Both the position numbers and the translations under genes were made by a program. Shown here piece by piece: positions 55,441 through 64,000 of a DNA stretch of 64,000 nucleotides (its first letter is position 1; each line of letters opens with the position of its first letter). Below the pieces are notes generated by a model, which worked only from the letters and a program-made list of their open reading frames with translations, was not told where the DNA came from and ran no database searches. The DNA lies in assembly GCA_008015155.1 (NCBI GenBank), contig SSFA01000016.1:1-64000 (forward strand). The letters are read 5' to 3'. This DNA comes from Thiothrix sp. Lineage in GTDB: Bacteria > Pseudomonadota > Gammaproteobacteria > Thiotrichales > Thiotrichaceae.

Positions 55441-56307
55441 ATGAATAGAGTATGGATAATGGGTTGCGGCGATATAGGTCGCCGCGTTGCTCGTTTATAT
55501 CAAAGTCAGGGAGTTCAAGCTACTGGCTGGGTGCGTGGGCAAGCTTCCTTAGCTTTAGGTGAGCAAGCCGGAATATCAATGCGTCTCGGTGATCTGGATC
55601 AAGGTTGCTTCTTCCCAAGAAATGCTTTTGAGCAAGCTGAAATTTTTTGGTTCATGCCACCATCCAACCAAGGTTTAACGGATAGTCGCTTACGTCGCTT
55701 TCTCTTGGCTGTACAAAAAGCACCTAAACGGATAGTACTGATTTCTACCACAGGTGTTTATGGTGATTGTGCAGGACGCTGGATTGACGAGTCTGAACCT
55801 GTTAAGCCCAGTGTTGATCGTGCCAAGCGGCGTGTGGATGCAGAGCTTGCTCTACAAGAATGGGGTGAAAACTATCAAGGCGATTGGGTAATTTTACGGG
55901 TTCCGGGTATTTATTCGGCTGAGCGCTTACCTTTAGAGCGTTTAAAGCGGTCGGAACCGGTTTTATTAGAGTCTGAAGCCCCGTGGACGAATCGCATTCA
56001 CGCTGACGATTTAGCGCGCATTGCGGTGCGCGCGATGGAAGTTGCACCACAGCATAGTATTTATAATGCCTGTGATGGGCATCCCTCGACTATGACTGAC
56101 TATTTTAATCAGCTTGCTGATTTTGCACAGTTAGCAAGGCCGCCTCAAGTGAGCTTAGCAGAGGCCAGTCAGTTAGTGAGTGCAGGTATGCTCTCTTATT
56201 TACAAGAGTCGCGCCGAATTCATAACGATAAGCTGCTCACTGAGCTGAAGATACAGCTCTTATATCCGAGCCTAGTGGATGGACTTAAAGCTATGAGGAG
56301 CGCTTAA
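55441..56307 (+). CDS. SDR-type NAD(P)-binding epimerase-like protein (YeeZ-like)
   Basis: A 288-residue NAD(P)-binding Rossmann-fold protein. The start MNRVWIMGCGDIGRRVARLY carries the nucleotide loop; ISTTGVYGDCAGRWIDE gives the Tyr motif region of extended SDRs. IHADDLARIAVRAM follows. Resemblance is to the YeeZ group, of unknown substrate. GGGAG precedes ATG 55441. It overlaps the dioxygenase gene by one base (TAATG). Confidence 0.85.
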   Translation: MNRVWIMGCGDIGRRVARLYQSQGVQATGWVRGQASLALGEQAGISMRLGDLDQGCFFPRNAFEQAEIFWFMPPSNQGLTDSRLRRFLLAVQKAPKRIVLISTTGVYGDCAGRWIDESEPVKPSVDRAKRRVDAELALQEWGENYQGDWVILRVPGIYSAERLPLERLKRSEPVLLESEAPWTNRIHADDLARIAVRAMEVAPQHSIYNACDGHPSTMTDYFNQLADFAQLARPPQVSLAEASQLVSAGMLSYLQESRRIHNDKLLTELKIQLLYPSLVDGLKAMRSA

Positions 56308-56981
56308 TGCTATTAATCATTCCTAATGTCTTAGATGCGGCGCGTTTGCAGGAAGTACAGGGCTTATTGCGCCATGCTGATTTCCTAGATGGTAAATTAT
56401 CTGCTGGCAAAGAAGCTCAACCAGTTAAGCATAACCAAGAATTGTCCGCGAATAGCCCGCAACGCCGCCGGTTGGATGCGCTTGTTATGTCAGCCTTGGT
56501 TCAGCATCCGCAATATCAAATGGCTGTTTTGCCATTGAGGGTGGCAAGTGCATTTTATGTACGTTACCAAACAGGTATGGGTTATGGTTTTCATATTGAT
56601 GATCCAGTTATGGGGCCTATGTCGGGACGTTATCGTAGTGATGTCTCTACAACGATCTTTTTGAACGAGCCAGAGGATTATCAAGGTGGTGAGTTAGTGA
56701 TTCGTAATTCTTTTGGTGAGCAAGCACTTAAAGCACCAGCAGGTTCAGCGGTGCTTTACCCATCTAATACTTGGCACCAAGTAACACCTGTCACGCAAGG
56801 CGAGCGCTTGGTAGCAGTCACTTGGGCGCAGAGCTTGGTCAAGAGTGCAGAACAGCGTGAGTTGCTTTACCAATTAGCACAAACCCGGGAAGGGCTATTA
56901 ATGAAAATGCCCGCTAGCGCAGAACTCGCTCAACTTAGCACTGCTTATAGTAATTTAGTAAGAATGTGGAGTGAGGTTTAG
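56307..56981 (+). CDS. PKHD-type Fe(II)/2-oxoglutarate dioxygenase (PiuC/YbiX-like)
   Basis: A 224-residue PKHD-type hydroxylase. The iron ligands are His96 and Asp98 in FHIDDP and His157 in SNTWHQVTP; Arg168 region GERLVAVTW binds 2-oxoglutarate. E. coli YbiX (PiuC) is next to TonB-dependent siderophore receptors and iron-regulated; no receptor gene is seen here. The gene is translationally coupled to the SDR gene. Confidence 0.9.
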   Translation: MLLIIPNVLDAARLQEVQGLLRHADFLDGKLSAGKEAQPVKHNQELSANSPQRRRLDALVMSALVQHPQYQMAVLPLRVASAFYVRYQTGMGYGFHIDDPVMGPMSGRYRSDVSTTIFLNEPEDYQGGELVIRNSFGEQALKAPAGSAVLYPSNTWHQVTPVTQGERLVAVTWAQSLVKSAEQRELLYQLAQTREGLLMKMPASAELAQLSTAYSNLVRMWSEV

Positions 56982-57006
56982 CTGCTGGGTTTCTATTAGG
57001 TTCGAG

Positions 57007-57447
57007 TTAAGGATCTTGGTTTTGCTCGACATAAAGCGCTAGCTGGATGTCTGCTTTGTGTTGGGTTTCTACAATTTCTTTGGTCTTTTCGTTTTTCATA
57101 GCCAGAGCATTCATCTCCGCACGTATTTTAGTAAGTACCTGATTGGCCTGTTCTAATAAGTTTTGCGCTGTAGGAATAGCAGCACGCAACTGCTCTTCTT
57201 GTTGAGCAAGCGCAAATAACTTGGTTTGGTATTCCTGCATGACCTGTGGAGTACAGATTTGAGTTTGCAAACCCTTAAATAATTCTTCTTGGTGATTCAG
57301 GCGAAATTGGCGAAACTGATCAACCTTAATAATGGTTTGTGCCAAATGACGTTCTGCATTTAGCACGGCTTGTTTGCATTGCATGACTTCAGTCTGCTTT
57401 TTTTCCAAGCGGCGCTCACGAATTTTTTGTAGTTCAACGAGGCTCAT
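57007..57447 (-). CDS. sctO: Type III secretion protein SctO (YscO/FliJ-like)
   Basis: A 146-residue, almost wholly helical protein with heptads throughout ([20 protein letters not shown]). Length, composition and position directly after sctN fit SctO, the stalk protein that links the ATPase to the export gate. It overlaps sctN by 4 nt. The sequence itself is too divergent for assignment without the context. Confidence 0.75.
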   Translation of the reverse strand: MSLVELQKIRERRLEKKQTEVMQCKQAVLNAERHLAQTIIKVDQFRQFRLNHQEELFKGLQTQICTPQVMQEYQTKLFALAQQEEQLRAAIPTAQNLLEQANQVLTKIRAEMNALAMKNEKTKEIVETQHKADIQLALYVEQNQDP

Positions 57448-58775
57448 CCAGTAAATCCAGCCAGTTGAATTAAGCGTCCAACGGTTTCTTGAAAACTCGA
57501 ATGCTCGTCTGGATCTTGCTTCAAGAATTTATTAATGGCATCAATTTTGGCTAAGGCCTCATCCGCCTGCGGATCAGCTCCACGCTGATATTCTCCAACC
57601 CGAACTAGGAATTCGATTTCTTTGTGTTTAGCCAAAAGTTTACGGATATGAGCTGCGGCTTGGCGGTGTCCGGGGGCAGCAATGCGTTGCATCAGACGGC
57701 TTAAGCTGCCGAGTGAATCGATTGCTGGATAGTGATTGGAAGAGGCTAAGTCGCGTGACAAAATAACATGTCCATCCAAGAGGGAGCGTACTTCGTCACC
57801 CACAGGATCAGACATATCATCACCTTCAATCAACACGGTATAAAAAGCTGTGATAGAGCCTTGTGTACCACAACCAGCGCGCTCAACTAATTTAGGTAAT
57901 TCAGAGAAGACCGAGGGTGGATAGCCGCGTCGAGCAGGGGCTTCGCCAGCCGCCAAACCAATCTCCCGTTGAGCACGAGCAAAACGGGTTAATGAGTCCA
58001 TCATCAACAAGACTTTTTTGCCTTGATCACGAAAGAATTCAGCGACTGCAGTAGCTACATAGGCTGCTTTTAAGCGTTCTATTGGTGGGCGATCGGAGGT
58101 AGCTACCACTAAAATAGTTCGCTCCATTCCTGCAGGGCCTAAGGATTCTTCGATAAATTCGCGTACCTCACGACCTCGCTCACCGATCAAAGCAATCACA
58201 TAAACATCGACTTCCGCATGTTTGACTAGCATACTCAGTAGCGAGCTTTTCCCTACACCTGCACCTGCGAAAATCCCAATCCGCTGACCCACTCCACAGG
58301 TGACTAAGCCATCTAAAGTACGAATACCTAAAGCCAAAGGCTCATGTACCATTTGCCGTGTAAGAGGGTCAGGTGGAGAGGCATAGAGAGGATAATATTC
58401 TTGGATAGCAATATCCGATTTACCCCCCATACTTTGAATGCGCCCAATTCCGTCTAATACACAACCTTTTAAATCCTCGCCCACGCCCACCCGTAAAACT
58501 TCACCCGTGGCTGTGACTTGAGTATGTACAGATACACCTTGCATATCGCCAATGGGGGCAAGTAGGGCAATATTTTGTTCAAAACCAATCACTTCGGCTG
58601 GAACGGGTGGCTCATCGCTGCCATTACGTAGCATACAGAGTTCGCCTAGTTTAACTTTAGGAATAATGGCTCGAACAATGGTACCTGTTACTTGCACAAT
58701 CCGCCCATGTAGAACCAACATATTATGGCTCTTGATGGAGTTTTTCATACGAGTAGGAATGTATTCTAAAGACAT
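57444..58775 (-). CDS. sctN: Type III secretion ATPase SctN
   Basis: A 443-residue hexameric ATPase of the type III export apparatus, cytosolic. Walker A is GAGVGKSS (171-178), with [17 protein letters not shown], Walker [20 protein letters not shown] and [18 protein letters not shown]. It is F1-beta-like and closely related to FliI; the injectisome is chosen from the SctV and SctU neighbours. It overlaps sctO by 4 nt and follows sctV after 8 bp. Confidence 0.93.
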   Translation of the reverse strand: MSLEYIPTRMKNSIKSHNMLVLHGRIVQVTGTIVRAIIPKVKLGELCMLRNGSDEPPVPAEVIGFEQNIALLAPIGDMQGVSVHTQVTATGEVLRVGVGEDLKGCVLDGIGRIQSMGGKSDIAIQEYYPLYASPPDPLTRQMVHEPLALGIRTLDGLVTCGVGQRIGIFAGAGVGKSSLLSMLVKHAEVDVYVIALIGERGREVREFIEESLGPAGMERTILVVATSDRPPIERLKAAYVATAVAEFFRDQGKKVLLMMDSLTRFARAQREIGLAAGEAPARRGYPPSVFSELPKLVERAGCGTQGSITAFYTVLIEGDDMSDPVGDEVRSLLDGHVILSRDLASSNHYPAIDSLGSLSRLMQRIAAPGHRQAAAHIRKLLAKHKEIEFLVRVGEYQRGADPQADEALAKIDAINKFLKQDPDEHSSFQETVGRLIQLAGFTG

Positions 58776-58783
58776 AATTTGAC

Positions 58784-60838
58784 CTACTGCGTTAAACGAA
58801 TTTCACCCACAGGCTGAACCGAGACATTAGAGGTCAGCTCAGGCAAGGACATGATGGGTAGGTCAGGAAACTCTGCAGCCAAATGTGTGCGCAGATGGCG
58901 TCGCAAATCAAGGCTAGTGAGAATCACTGGGCGCGGCCCTTCAGCAATCATCTGGCGATTGTTCTCTTCGAGCATGCGTAAATTATTAACTAAATTACGA
59001 TTCACATCTGGGGTAAGTGCTAAATGCACACCAGCTGGTGTTTGGCGTACACTAGATTGAGCGAGTTTTTCACTCTCTGGATCGAACAGATAAACTGGCA
59101 AACGTCCAGTTCCATTCGTATAGGTATAAGATAGCTGGCGCTTCATACCAATACGCACACGTTCTGTGAGCAGGCCATTATCCTTTTCCGCCTCACCAAA
59201 TTCGACTAAAGTACCAAGAATTTGCCGCATATCCCGTACTGAAATACCTTCGCCTAATAAGCGTTTGAGAATATCGACCATGCGTGTTTTGTTTACAGCA
59301 CGCTGAGCTTCTTGTACTAAAGTCGCATAACCAGCCGCTTCTAGCTTACCCATCAGCGCATGAATTTCTTGTACACCGATAAATTCAGGGGCTTGGCGAC
59401 GTAAGATATAAGCAACATGCCGAGTGAGAATCTGACTTGGATTGAGTTTATCCAAGCCCCGTCTTAAGACTTGTGGGAGTGCATTTTGACTGGGGGTAAT
59501 GGTTTCAGGTTGAGCTAGTAGGGGTTGCTTGATCCCCAATTGGCCTTGTCCTACGGGAATGCCATGGACTGAGATGCGATAGGTGTCGTCCTCGATTTGT
59601 TTGGACAAACTAATACTAATGCCTTCCAGTGTGACCCCTAAATCTTTATAGAATTCCTCACGCACATTAGCAAAGTTGGTATTGAGTTCAGGTAAAGAAA
59701 TGCTAGCCCGTACCGATTCAGGTAACTCAACTAAGACAGGGGCTAAGGGTTGCATGACATCTAAGGCTTCCATATCAGAAACAGCACCCCCCCCAGTCAA
59801 TAGCTCAGAACGTTGGTTGCCAATCACGGTTACTTCTTCAGCTTCACCAAATTCAAAGCGATTTTGTACCTTTTTCAGAAGGAAACCAGTTAGGCCTAAA
59901 ATGGCACCTAAAAAGAAAAAGACAATTGTTGGAAAACCGGGAATTAGACCCATTAGGGTGATAACAGTCGCTCCAATTAATAAAGCATTGGGTTGGCCGA
60001 GTAGTTGCCGACCAATATCTTCACCCAGATTACTTTCTTCATCGACCGTTACCCGTGAAACAATAATACCTGAGGTAATCGATACGAAAAGCGCTGGAAT
60101 CTGGGAAACCAGACCGTCACCAATCGTCAGCAGAGAATAGAGATGCATTGCCTCACTAATTGGCATCCCACGTTGGAAGCTACCAATAGCGATACCACCA
60201 ATTATATTGACAATGATAATGATTAGACCTGCAATGGCATCGCCCTTCACAAATTTCATCGCCCCATCCATCGAACCGAAAAGCTGGCTTTCCTTTTCTA
60301 GATTAGAGCGGCGTTTACGAGCATCCGCCATGGTGATAACCCCAGCACGTAAGTCGCTATCAATACTCATTTGTTTGCCAGGCATAGCATCTAGGGAGAA
60401 GCGTGCACTAACTTCAGCGATCCGTTCTGAGCCTTTTGTAATAACAATGAATTGCACGATGGTGATGATTAGGAAGACCACTATCCCCACAATCATATTC
60501 CCAGCTACGACGAATTCGCCGAAGGTTTGGATAATGTGTCCCGCTTCGCCTTCACTTAAAATCACCCGCGTAGTGGCAATACTCAAGGAGAGTCGAAAGA
60601 GGGTACTTAAGAGTAGTACCGAGGGAAAAGAGGAGAAAGACAGAGGTGAAGGCAAGTAAATTGCTAACATCAACATAATGATCGCAAGTGACATATTAAA
60701 AGCGATCAAAGTATCAATCACGATAGTAGGGAGCGGCATGATCATCATAAAAATGACCATGACTAGCAAAACAGCTAAGGCCAAATCACTCCGTCGAGTA
60801 ATTTTATGAAGTAAGCTTTGCGATTGAGCCGTTTGCAT
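58784..60838 (-). CDS. sctV: Type III secretion export gate protein SctV
   Basis: A 684-residue FHIPEP-family protein. The membrane half has about seven helices with [20 protein letters not shown] and [20 protein letters not shown], followed by [11 protein letters not shown] cytoplasmic domain of ~320 residues forms the nonameric ring that receives chaperone-substrate complexes. Slightly shorter than Yersinia LcrD. Upstream STAS gene ends 11 bp before. Confidence 0.94.
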   Translation of the reverse strand: MQTAQSQSLLHKITRRSDLALAVLLVMVIFMMIMPLPTIVIDTLIAFNMSLAIIMLMLAIYLPSPLSFSSFPSVLLLSTLFRLSLSIATTRVILSEGEAGHIIQTFGEFVVAGNMIVGIVVFLIITIVQFIVITKGSERIAEVSARFSLDAMPGKQMSIDSDLRAGVITMADARKRRSNLEKESQLFGSMDGAMKFVKGDAIAGLIIIIVNIIGGIAIGSFQRGMPISEAMHLYSLLTIGDGLVSQIPALFVSITSGIIVSRVTVDEESNLGEDIGRQLLGQPNALLIGATVITLMGLIPGFPTIVFFFLGAILGLTGFLLKKVQNRFEFGEAEEVTVIGNQRSELLTGGGAVSDMEALDVMQPLAPVLVELPESVRASISLPELNTNFANVREEFYKDLGVTLEGISISLSKQIEDDTYRISVHGIPVGQGQLGIKQPLLAQPETITPSQNALPQVLRRGLDKLNPSQILTRHVAYILRRQAPEFIGVQEIHALMGKLEAAGYATLVQEAQRAVNKTRMVDILKRLLGEGISVRDMRQILGTLVEFGEAEKDNGLLTERVRIGMKRQLSYTYTNGTGRLPVYLFDPESEKLAQSSVRQTPAGVHLALTPDVNRNLVNNLRMLEENNRQMIAEGPRPVILTSLDLRRHLRTHLAAEFPDLPIMSLPELTSNVSVQPVGEIRLTQ

Positions 60839-60849
60839 AGAAGTCTCGT

Positions 60850-61173
60850 TTAAGTTGCTGTATGGGCAGACTCGTCTTCAGCGAGACTGACATAATTCAA
60901 GGTGCCACTCAGATCTAACAAATCAATAATATTCTGATTCGCATAGCGTAAAACGGGTTTAACCCCAAAGCTTTGGTAGTAGCCTAAAATGACGCGCGAA
61001 CCTGCGGCAGTCACATAGCTGACTTGGCGCAAATCAAAAATGATAGGGGGTGACACCTTTGAAACTAAAGGCACTAAATTGCCTGCTAATTCTTGATCTA
61101 AGACACCTTGCAAAGTGATCACGGTATGATCAGTCTGGCGGGCAATACGAATACTATTTTCGGCGCTACTCAT
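60850..61173 (-). CDS. STAS-domain protein inside the type III operon
   Basis: A 107-residue STAS (anti-sigma antagonist-like) protein. IIFDLRQVSYVTAAGSRVIL is the conserved loop; the usual phosphorylatable Ser sits as Ser in TAAGS. STAS proteins act as partner-switch regulators. It overlaps the NfeD-like gene by 4 nt. Such a gene between sctU and sctV is not standard in injectisome operons; a regulatory role for secretion is inferred. Confidence 0.82.
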   Translation of the reverse strand: MSSAENSIRIARQTDHTVITLQGVLDQELAGNLVPLVSKVSPPIIFDLRQVSYVTAAGSRVILGYYQSFGVKPVLRYANQNIIDLLDLSGTLNYVSLAEDESAHTAT

Positions 61174-61751
61174 GCGTTTGCTCGTCTTAAACCCGCTTTA
61201 GGGATTACATACAAGGTTTTTGCATCTAAAGTGACGATCTTCACTTCAGCACCAATCGGGCAATCAGGGCCAGAGACCAACCACTCACGGCCTTCTAAAA
61301 TTGTTTGACCACGCCGATCAACAATTGGGCGAGTTAGGGTAATGATTTTGCCCACGAGATGCTGGTGTTCTGTATGCCCAAATAAACTATTCAAGGCAGC
61401 GGGAAGTTCAAACACAATAGGCGCTAATAACACTAAGATCAGAACTAGAGGCAATTGCCAACCCCAAGTTTTTTGCGGACTGGCAAACATCATGAGCGCG
61501 GTCAAGAGCATGCCTAAGCCTAACCATAATTGCCAATCGTCCAATAAACGCTGTTTATATTTGGCGAGTAAGCTATCAGACCCCTTAGCATGTTGGGTTT
61601 GCTGAAAAAGAAAATAATGTAGGCGTGCCTTTAACTCACCCGAGCGAATGCGATCTAGCGTACTCGTTAAGAGCTGACTAGCTTTGTTTCCTTCCTTGGT
61701 TTTAGCATTATCCCTGTTGACACTGGCTGTTTGTTGTTCCTGAGTATCCAT
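61170..61751 (-). CDS. Membrane protein with NfeD-like OB domain
   Basis: A 193-residue protein with a hydrophilic N-terminus, two membrane helices (~75-110: LWLGLGMLLTALMMFA; LPLVLILVLLAPIVFELP) and a C-terminal OB-fold of the NfeD type (GKIITLTRPIVDRRGQ, EWLVSGPDCPIGAEVKIV, LDAKTLYVIPKA). NfeD proteins work with stomatin/flotillin; no partner gene is seen. It overlaps the STAS gene by 4 nt and lies 45 bp after sctU. Confidence 0.75.
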   Translation of the reverse strand: MDTQEQQTASVNRDNAKTKEGNKASQLLTSTLDRIRSGELKARLHYFLFQQTQHAKGSDSLLAKYKQRLLDDWQLWLGLGMLLTALMMFASPQKTWGWQLPLVLILVLLAPIVFELPAALNSLFGHTEHQHLVGKIITLTRPIVDRRGQTILEGREWLVSGPDCPIGAEVKIVTLDAKTLYVIPKAGLRRANA

Positions 61752-61796
61752 CGTCTCTGTCTAATATGCAGGTATAGGGAGCAACCGAATTATCAA

Positions 61797-62843
61797 TTAT
61801 CGTTTATTATTATTGCGCATCGCTTTAGCGACTCGGTCGATAGTGGATGCTGGGATATACTGATCAATTTTTCCCTCCTCAATCAAATCAGCTATCAAGC
61901 GCGTATCACTGATAATCGGTACGTTTTCAATTTGAGCGATTTCAATCATCTTACGCGCCATGACTGCTTTACCAATCGCAACGATAACTGGCAAAGGTGT
62001 AACATCCTGTTCATAGTAAAGAGCAACAGCCAGACCAATGTCTATGATGACCAGACGAGCTGTCTTAATCCTTGAATGAATGTCCTGCTCGGTCAGTTCA
62101 CGGCGCATACCTTGACGTGCACCACGTACATGTGGGTCGCCATAAGCATCTTTCATTTCACGCTTAATCTCTTCCTTAGTCATACGCTGATCTTTTTCAA
62201 ACTGAAGTTTTTGGAAAATATAATCCAGCGCCGCTAGAGTAATGATCAAAGGTAAAATCATCATCATTAGCTTTTTCAGCAGTTCGATAGTGATTTCTTT
62301 TTGACAAGGAATATCGCATTGCTTGATTTCATTCATATATTGAAAGAAGCCGACATGCATAACGATATAGAGGGCTAAGCCGATTACTAAAGTTTTGACT
62401 AAAGAGAGTAGCGTATTAACTAGTTGCTTTATGGAAAAAATTCTTTTGAAGCCTTCGCCTGGATTGACTTTGCTTAAACGCGGAATAAGCGGATCGAATG
62501 AGAAAATAACGCCAAATTGCACGATATTACCCAGTATTCCCATAATCGTGGCTAGCCCCACAAACGGCAAGACAATAGTAAATAAGCCGATTTCTAAGGA
62601 GACTTTGATGGCAGCACTTAAAGCTTGATTAAAGGGCAGATTAGGCAATTGATAACTGATCATATAAAGCTCAGTTAGTTTGACAAGTATCCAATCCCCC
62701 ATCACCCACAAATAAATAGTGGAAGTTAATAAAATTAATGCGCTAGGAATATCCTTACTATTGGGTACCTGCCCTTTTTTCTTCGCGTCGCGAAGTTTCT
62801 GGGGGGTAGCCTTTTCGGTTTTTTCGCTACTACTTTCCGCCAT
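61797..62843 (-). CDS. sctU: Type III secretion switch protein SctU without NPTH
   Basis: A 348-residue SctU/FlhB-family protein. KTEKATPQKLRDAKKKGQVPNSKDI opens it, four membrane helices follow, then the cytoplasmic domain with KMTKEEIKREMKDAYGDP. At the autocleavage position, the conserved NPTH is replaced by Ile-Asp-Ile-Gly (267-270, in LVIIDIGLAVALYYEQ). The following LPVIVAIGKAVMARKMIEIA and PIISDTRLIADLI are normal. The gene overlaps sctT by 14 nt (62830-62843). The lack of NPTH predicts no autoproteolysis and altered substrate switching. Confidence 0.9.
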   Translation of the reverse strand: MAESSSEKTEKATPQKLRDAKKKGQVPNSKDIPSALILLTSTIYLWVMGDWILVKLTELYMISYQLPNLPFNQALSAAIKVSLEIGLFTIVLPFVGLATIMGILGNIVQFGVIFSFDPLIPRLSKVNPGEGFKRIFSIKQLVNTLLSLVKTLVIGLALYIVMHVGFFQYMNEIKQCDIPCQKEITIELLKKLMMMILPLIITLAALDYIFQKLQFEKDQRMTKEEIKREMKDAYGDPHVRGARQGMRRELTEQDIHSRIKTARLVIIDIGLAVALYYEQDVTPLPVIVAIGKAVMARKMIEIAQIENVPIISDTRLIADLIEEGKIDQYIPASTIDRVAKAMRNNNKR

Positions 62844-63618
62844 TGACTAGCCTCTGAAGTAGATTTAGGTTAGCACCGAAATCTAGAAAGCTATCATGTA
62901 AGTAACGGCCAATAATACCGATGTAAACAATCAAGATTAAAAAGACTAAGGCACTTTTAATCGGCATTGAGAGCAAGAAAATATTGAGCTGTGGTAAATA
63001 ACGCCCGACTAGACCTGTGCCAATATCAATAATAAGCATGATACCAATAAAAGGCCCAGCAATTAGTAAAGTGGTATACATTAGGACATCTAATTGTCTA
63101 ACAAAATAGCCAGCTGCCTCAGGGCTAATATCAGGGAAGAACTTATCCAAAGGCCAAACTTGGTAGCTAAACATTAAAGTTTGTAAGAGTAATAAGAAAC
63201 CCCCACTGGTGAAGACTAACGTAATCGCTAGTTGCCCTAGAAGATTAGCTAAGGGTGAAACCATATTGCCGAGCGTGGGCGAGAAAAATAGACCTGTCAT
63301 AGCCCCCCGCTGCATATCCATCACTAAGCCGGCTCCGCGTGCTGCCCAAAAAGGCAAACTCATTGCATAACCGAGTAATAAACCAATCAGAGACTCTTTA
63401 AAAATCAACAAGGCAAACATCGGGATATCTAAAGTAATGCCTGTCAGTTGTTCTTTAGTAAGGGGAACTAAACTTAGCGAGATAATCACCATGACGCCAT
63501 TGCGAATCATGGCAGGGAAAATAGGCTGAGAAAATACGGGAATGACTGTAAAGGCCACTAGAATTCTAGGTGCAGTTAGAATGAGTGCTAGCGACCATGC
63601 ATGCCAAACGTCAATCAT
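62830..63618 (-). CDS. sctT: Type III secretion export apparatus protein SctT
   Basis: A 262-residue integral membrane protein of the SctT/FliR family with about eight helices. LTAPRILVAFTVIPVFSQPIFPAMIRNGVMV is the conserved first part. It sits in the export gate with SctR and SctS. It overlaps sctS by 4 nt and sctU by 14 nt. Confidence 0.92.
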   Translation of the reverse strand: MIDVWHAWSLALILTAPRILVAFTVIPVFSQPIFPAMIRNGVMVIISLSLVPLTKEQLTGITLDIPMFALLIFKESLIGLLLGYAMSLPFWAARGAGLVMDMQRGAMTGLFFSPTLGNMVSPLANLLGQLAITLVFTSGGFLLLLQTLMFSYQVWPLDKFFPDISPEAAGYFVRQLDVLMYTTLLIAGPFIGIMLIIDIGTGLVGRYLPQLNIFLLSMPIKSALVFLILIVYIGIIGRYLHDSFLDFGANLNLLQRLVNGGK

Positions 63619-63884
63619 CGATGCACCAAGGCAATTTGGTCAAAGATGCCGATTGTATAATTGTATAGCTCTGGGCCTAACCAACGCACAGTCACACCAA
63701 TCGCTACCATAACAGCGACCAATTTAAAACCATGCGGCAAAGTCTGTTCTTGAATGGAGGTTAAGGCTTGAAATAAACCGATAATTAAACCAACTAAAGT
63801 GGCCACGACAATCGCGGGTAGCGACAAGTAGAGAGCCAATTTCATAGCTTGAGCAGTGAAAAATAGGAAATTATTCTCTTCCAT
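63615..63884 (-). CDS. sctS: Type III secretion export apparatus protein SctS
   Basis: An 89-residue two-helix membrane protein of the SctS/FliQ family (ALYLSLPAIVVATLVGLIIG; LTSIQEQTLPHGFKL). Length matches. It lies 1 bp after sctR and overlaps sctT by 4 nt. Confidence 0.93.
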   Translation of the reverse strand: MEENNFLFFTAQAMKLALYLSLPAIVVATLVGLIIGLFQALTSIQEQTLPHGFKLVAVMVAIGVTVRWLGPELYNYTIGIFDQIALVHR

Positions 63885-63885
63885 G

Positions 63886-64000
63886 TCAGGTATAACTCAG
63901 TAGTAAGCCATGAATTAAACGTGACCAACCATCAATCATCACAAATAGCAATAGCTTAAAGGGCAGGGAAATCGTAACAGGTGAAACCATGATCATGCCC
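63886..64000 (-). CDS. sctR: Type III secretion export apparatus protein SctR, C-terminus (partial)
   Basis: The complement gives [20 protein letters not shown], then [15 protein letters not shown] and TGA (63886-63888). [20 protein letters not shown] is the conserved SctR/FliP end. The start lies beyond the right edge. It is the upstream neighbour of sctS in the same operon. Confidence 0.9.
   Translation of the reverse strand, partial: GMIMVSPVTISLPFKLLLFVMIDGWSRLIHGLLLSYT

Noticed and set aside
59676..60140. Long plus-strand ORF antisense to sctV
   Set aside because: It is a codon-structure shadow of sctV; its Lys/Pro/Ser-rich product has no domain.
57007..64000. Flagellar export genes
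   Set aside because: No flagellin, hook or Flg gene is near, and the SctV-N-O and SctR-S-T-U order fits an injectisome. Not fully excluded because the right side is cut.
1..64000. CRISPR array, tRNA, rRNA, insertion sequence, attachment site
   Set aside because: No regularly spaced short repeats, cloverleaf, ribosomal RNA segment, transposase or terminal inverted repeats were found on reading both strands.

Overview
The window reads as chromosome of a gammaproteobacterium with moderate-to-low GC. The evidence is the family types: an E. coli-like FabA, UbiA and HemCDXY set, a PilT/PilU pair, YggS next to pilT, and a hybrid peroxiredoxin-glutaredoxin beside a glutathione-reductase-like enzyme, a pairing described in purple sulfur bacteria. 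A Thiotrichales-like or Chromatiales-like host is my inference; there is no rRNA gene here to settle it.

Layout. 1-6120: the start of an exported protein, then a MerR regulator with its own palindromic operator and a three-gene beta-oxidation operon (thiolase, HAD/hydratase fusion, acyl-CoA dehydrogenase). 6181-16174: a DUF4124 protein, yggS, pilT, pilU and a third pilT/U paralogue broken by a 14-bp tandem duplication, then bioD, a thiopurine methyltransferase, cpdA, a MuiA-type protein and a tatD that appears to start on a non-AUG codon. 16188-24452: a long minus-strand array (TPR/FimV-like protein, degenerate receiver-like protein, small GTPase, Roadblock protein, PAS protein, PhnD-like protein, LysM/FimV-like protein, OmpA-like protein). 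I read it as a polarity, pilus or surface-motility module. A coiled-coil membrane protein and a bactofilin lie opposite.

25607-42381: mostly housekeeping. It holds ferredoxin, ubiA, fabA, rpmE type B, hemCDXY, purD, an M23 peptidase with a two-component pair, and the peroxidase/disulfide-reductase pair. 42409-45012 is an AT-rich island with a standalone reverse transcriptase preceded by two small genes that share a 213-bp near-perfect repeat, then 571 bp of non-coding, hairpin-rich DNA. This is the best candidate for an undescribed element. 45013-56981 carries secreted proteins of unknown function, two LysR-transporter divergent pairs, a CaiB-type CoA-transferase, bioA, a TSUP transporter, a flavodoxin-like reductase, a Rieske protein and a PKHD dioxygenase.

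57007-64000: a type III secretion export-apparatus operon on the minus strand (sctR partial, S, T, U, an NfeD-like protein, a STAS protein, then V, N, O). SctU lacks the NPTH autocleavage motif, and the NfeD/STAS insertion is unusual. No tRNA, rRNA, CRISPR array or transposase was seen.
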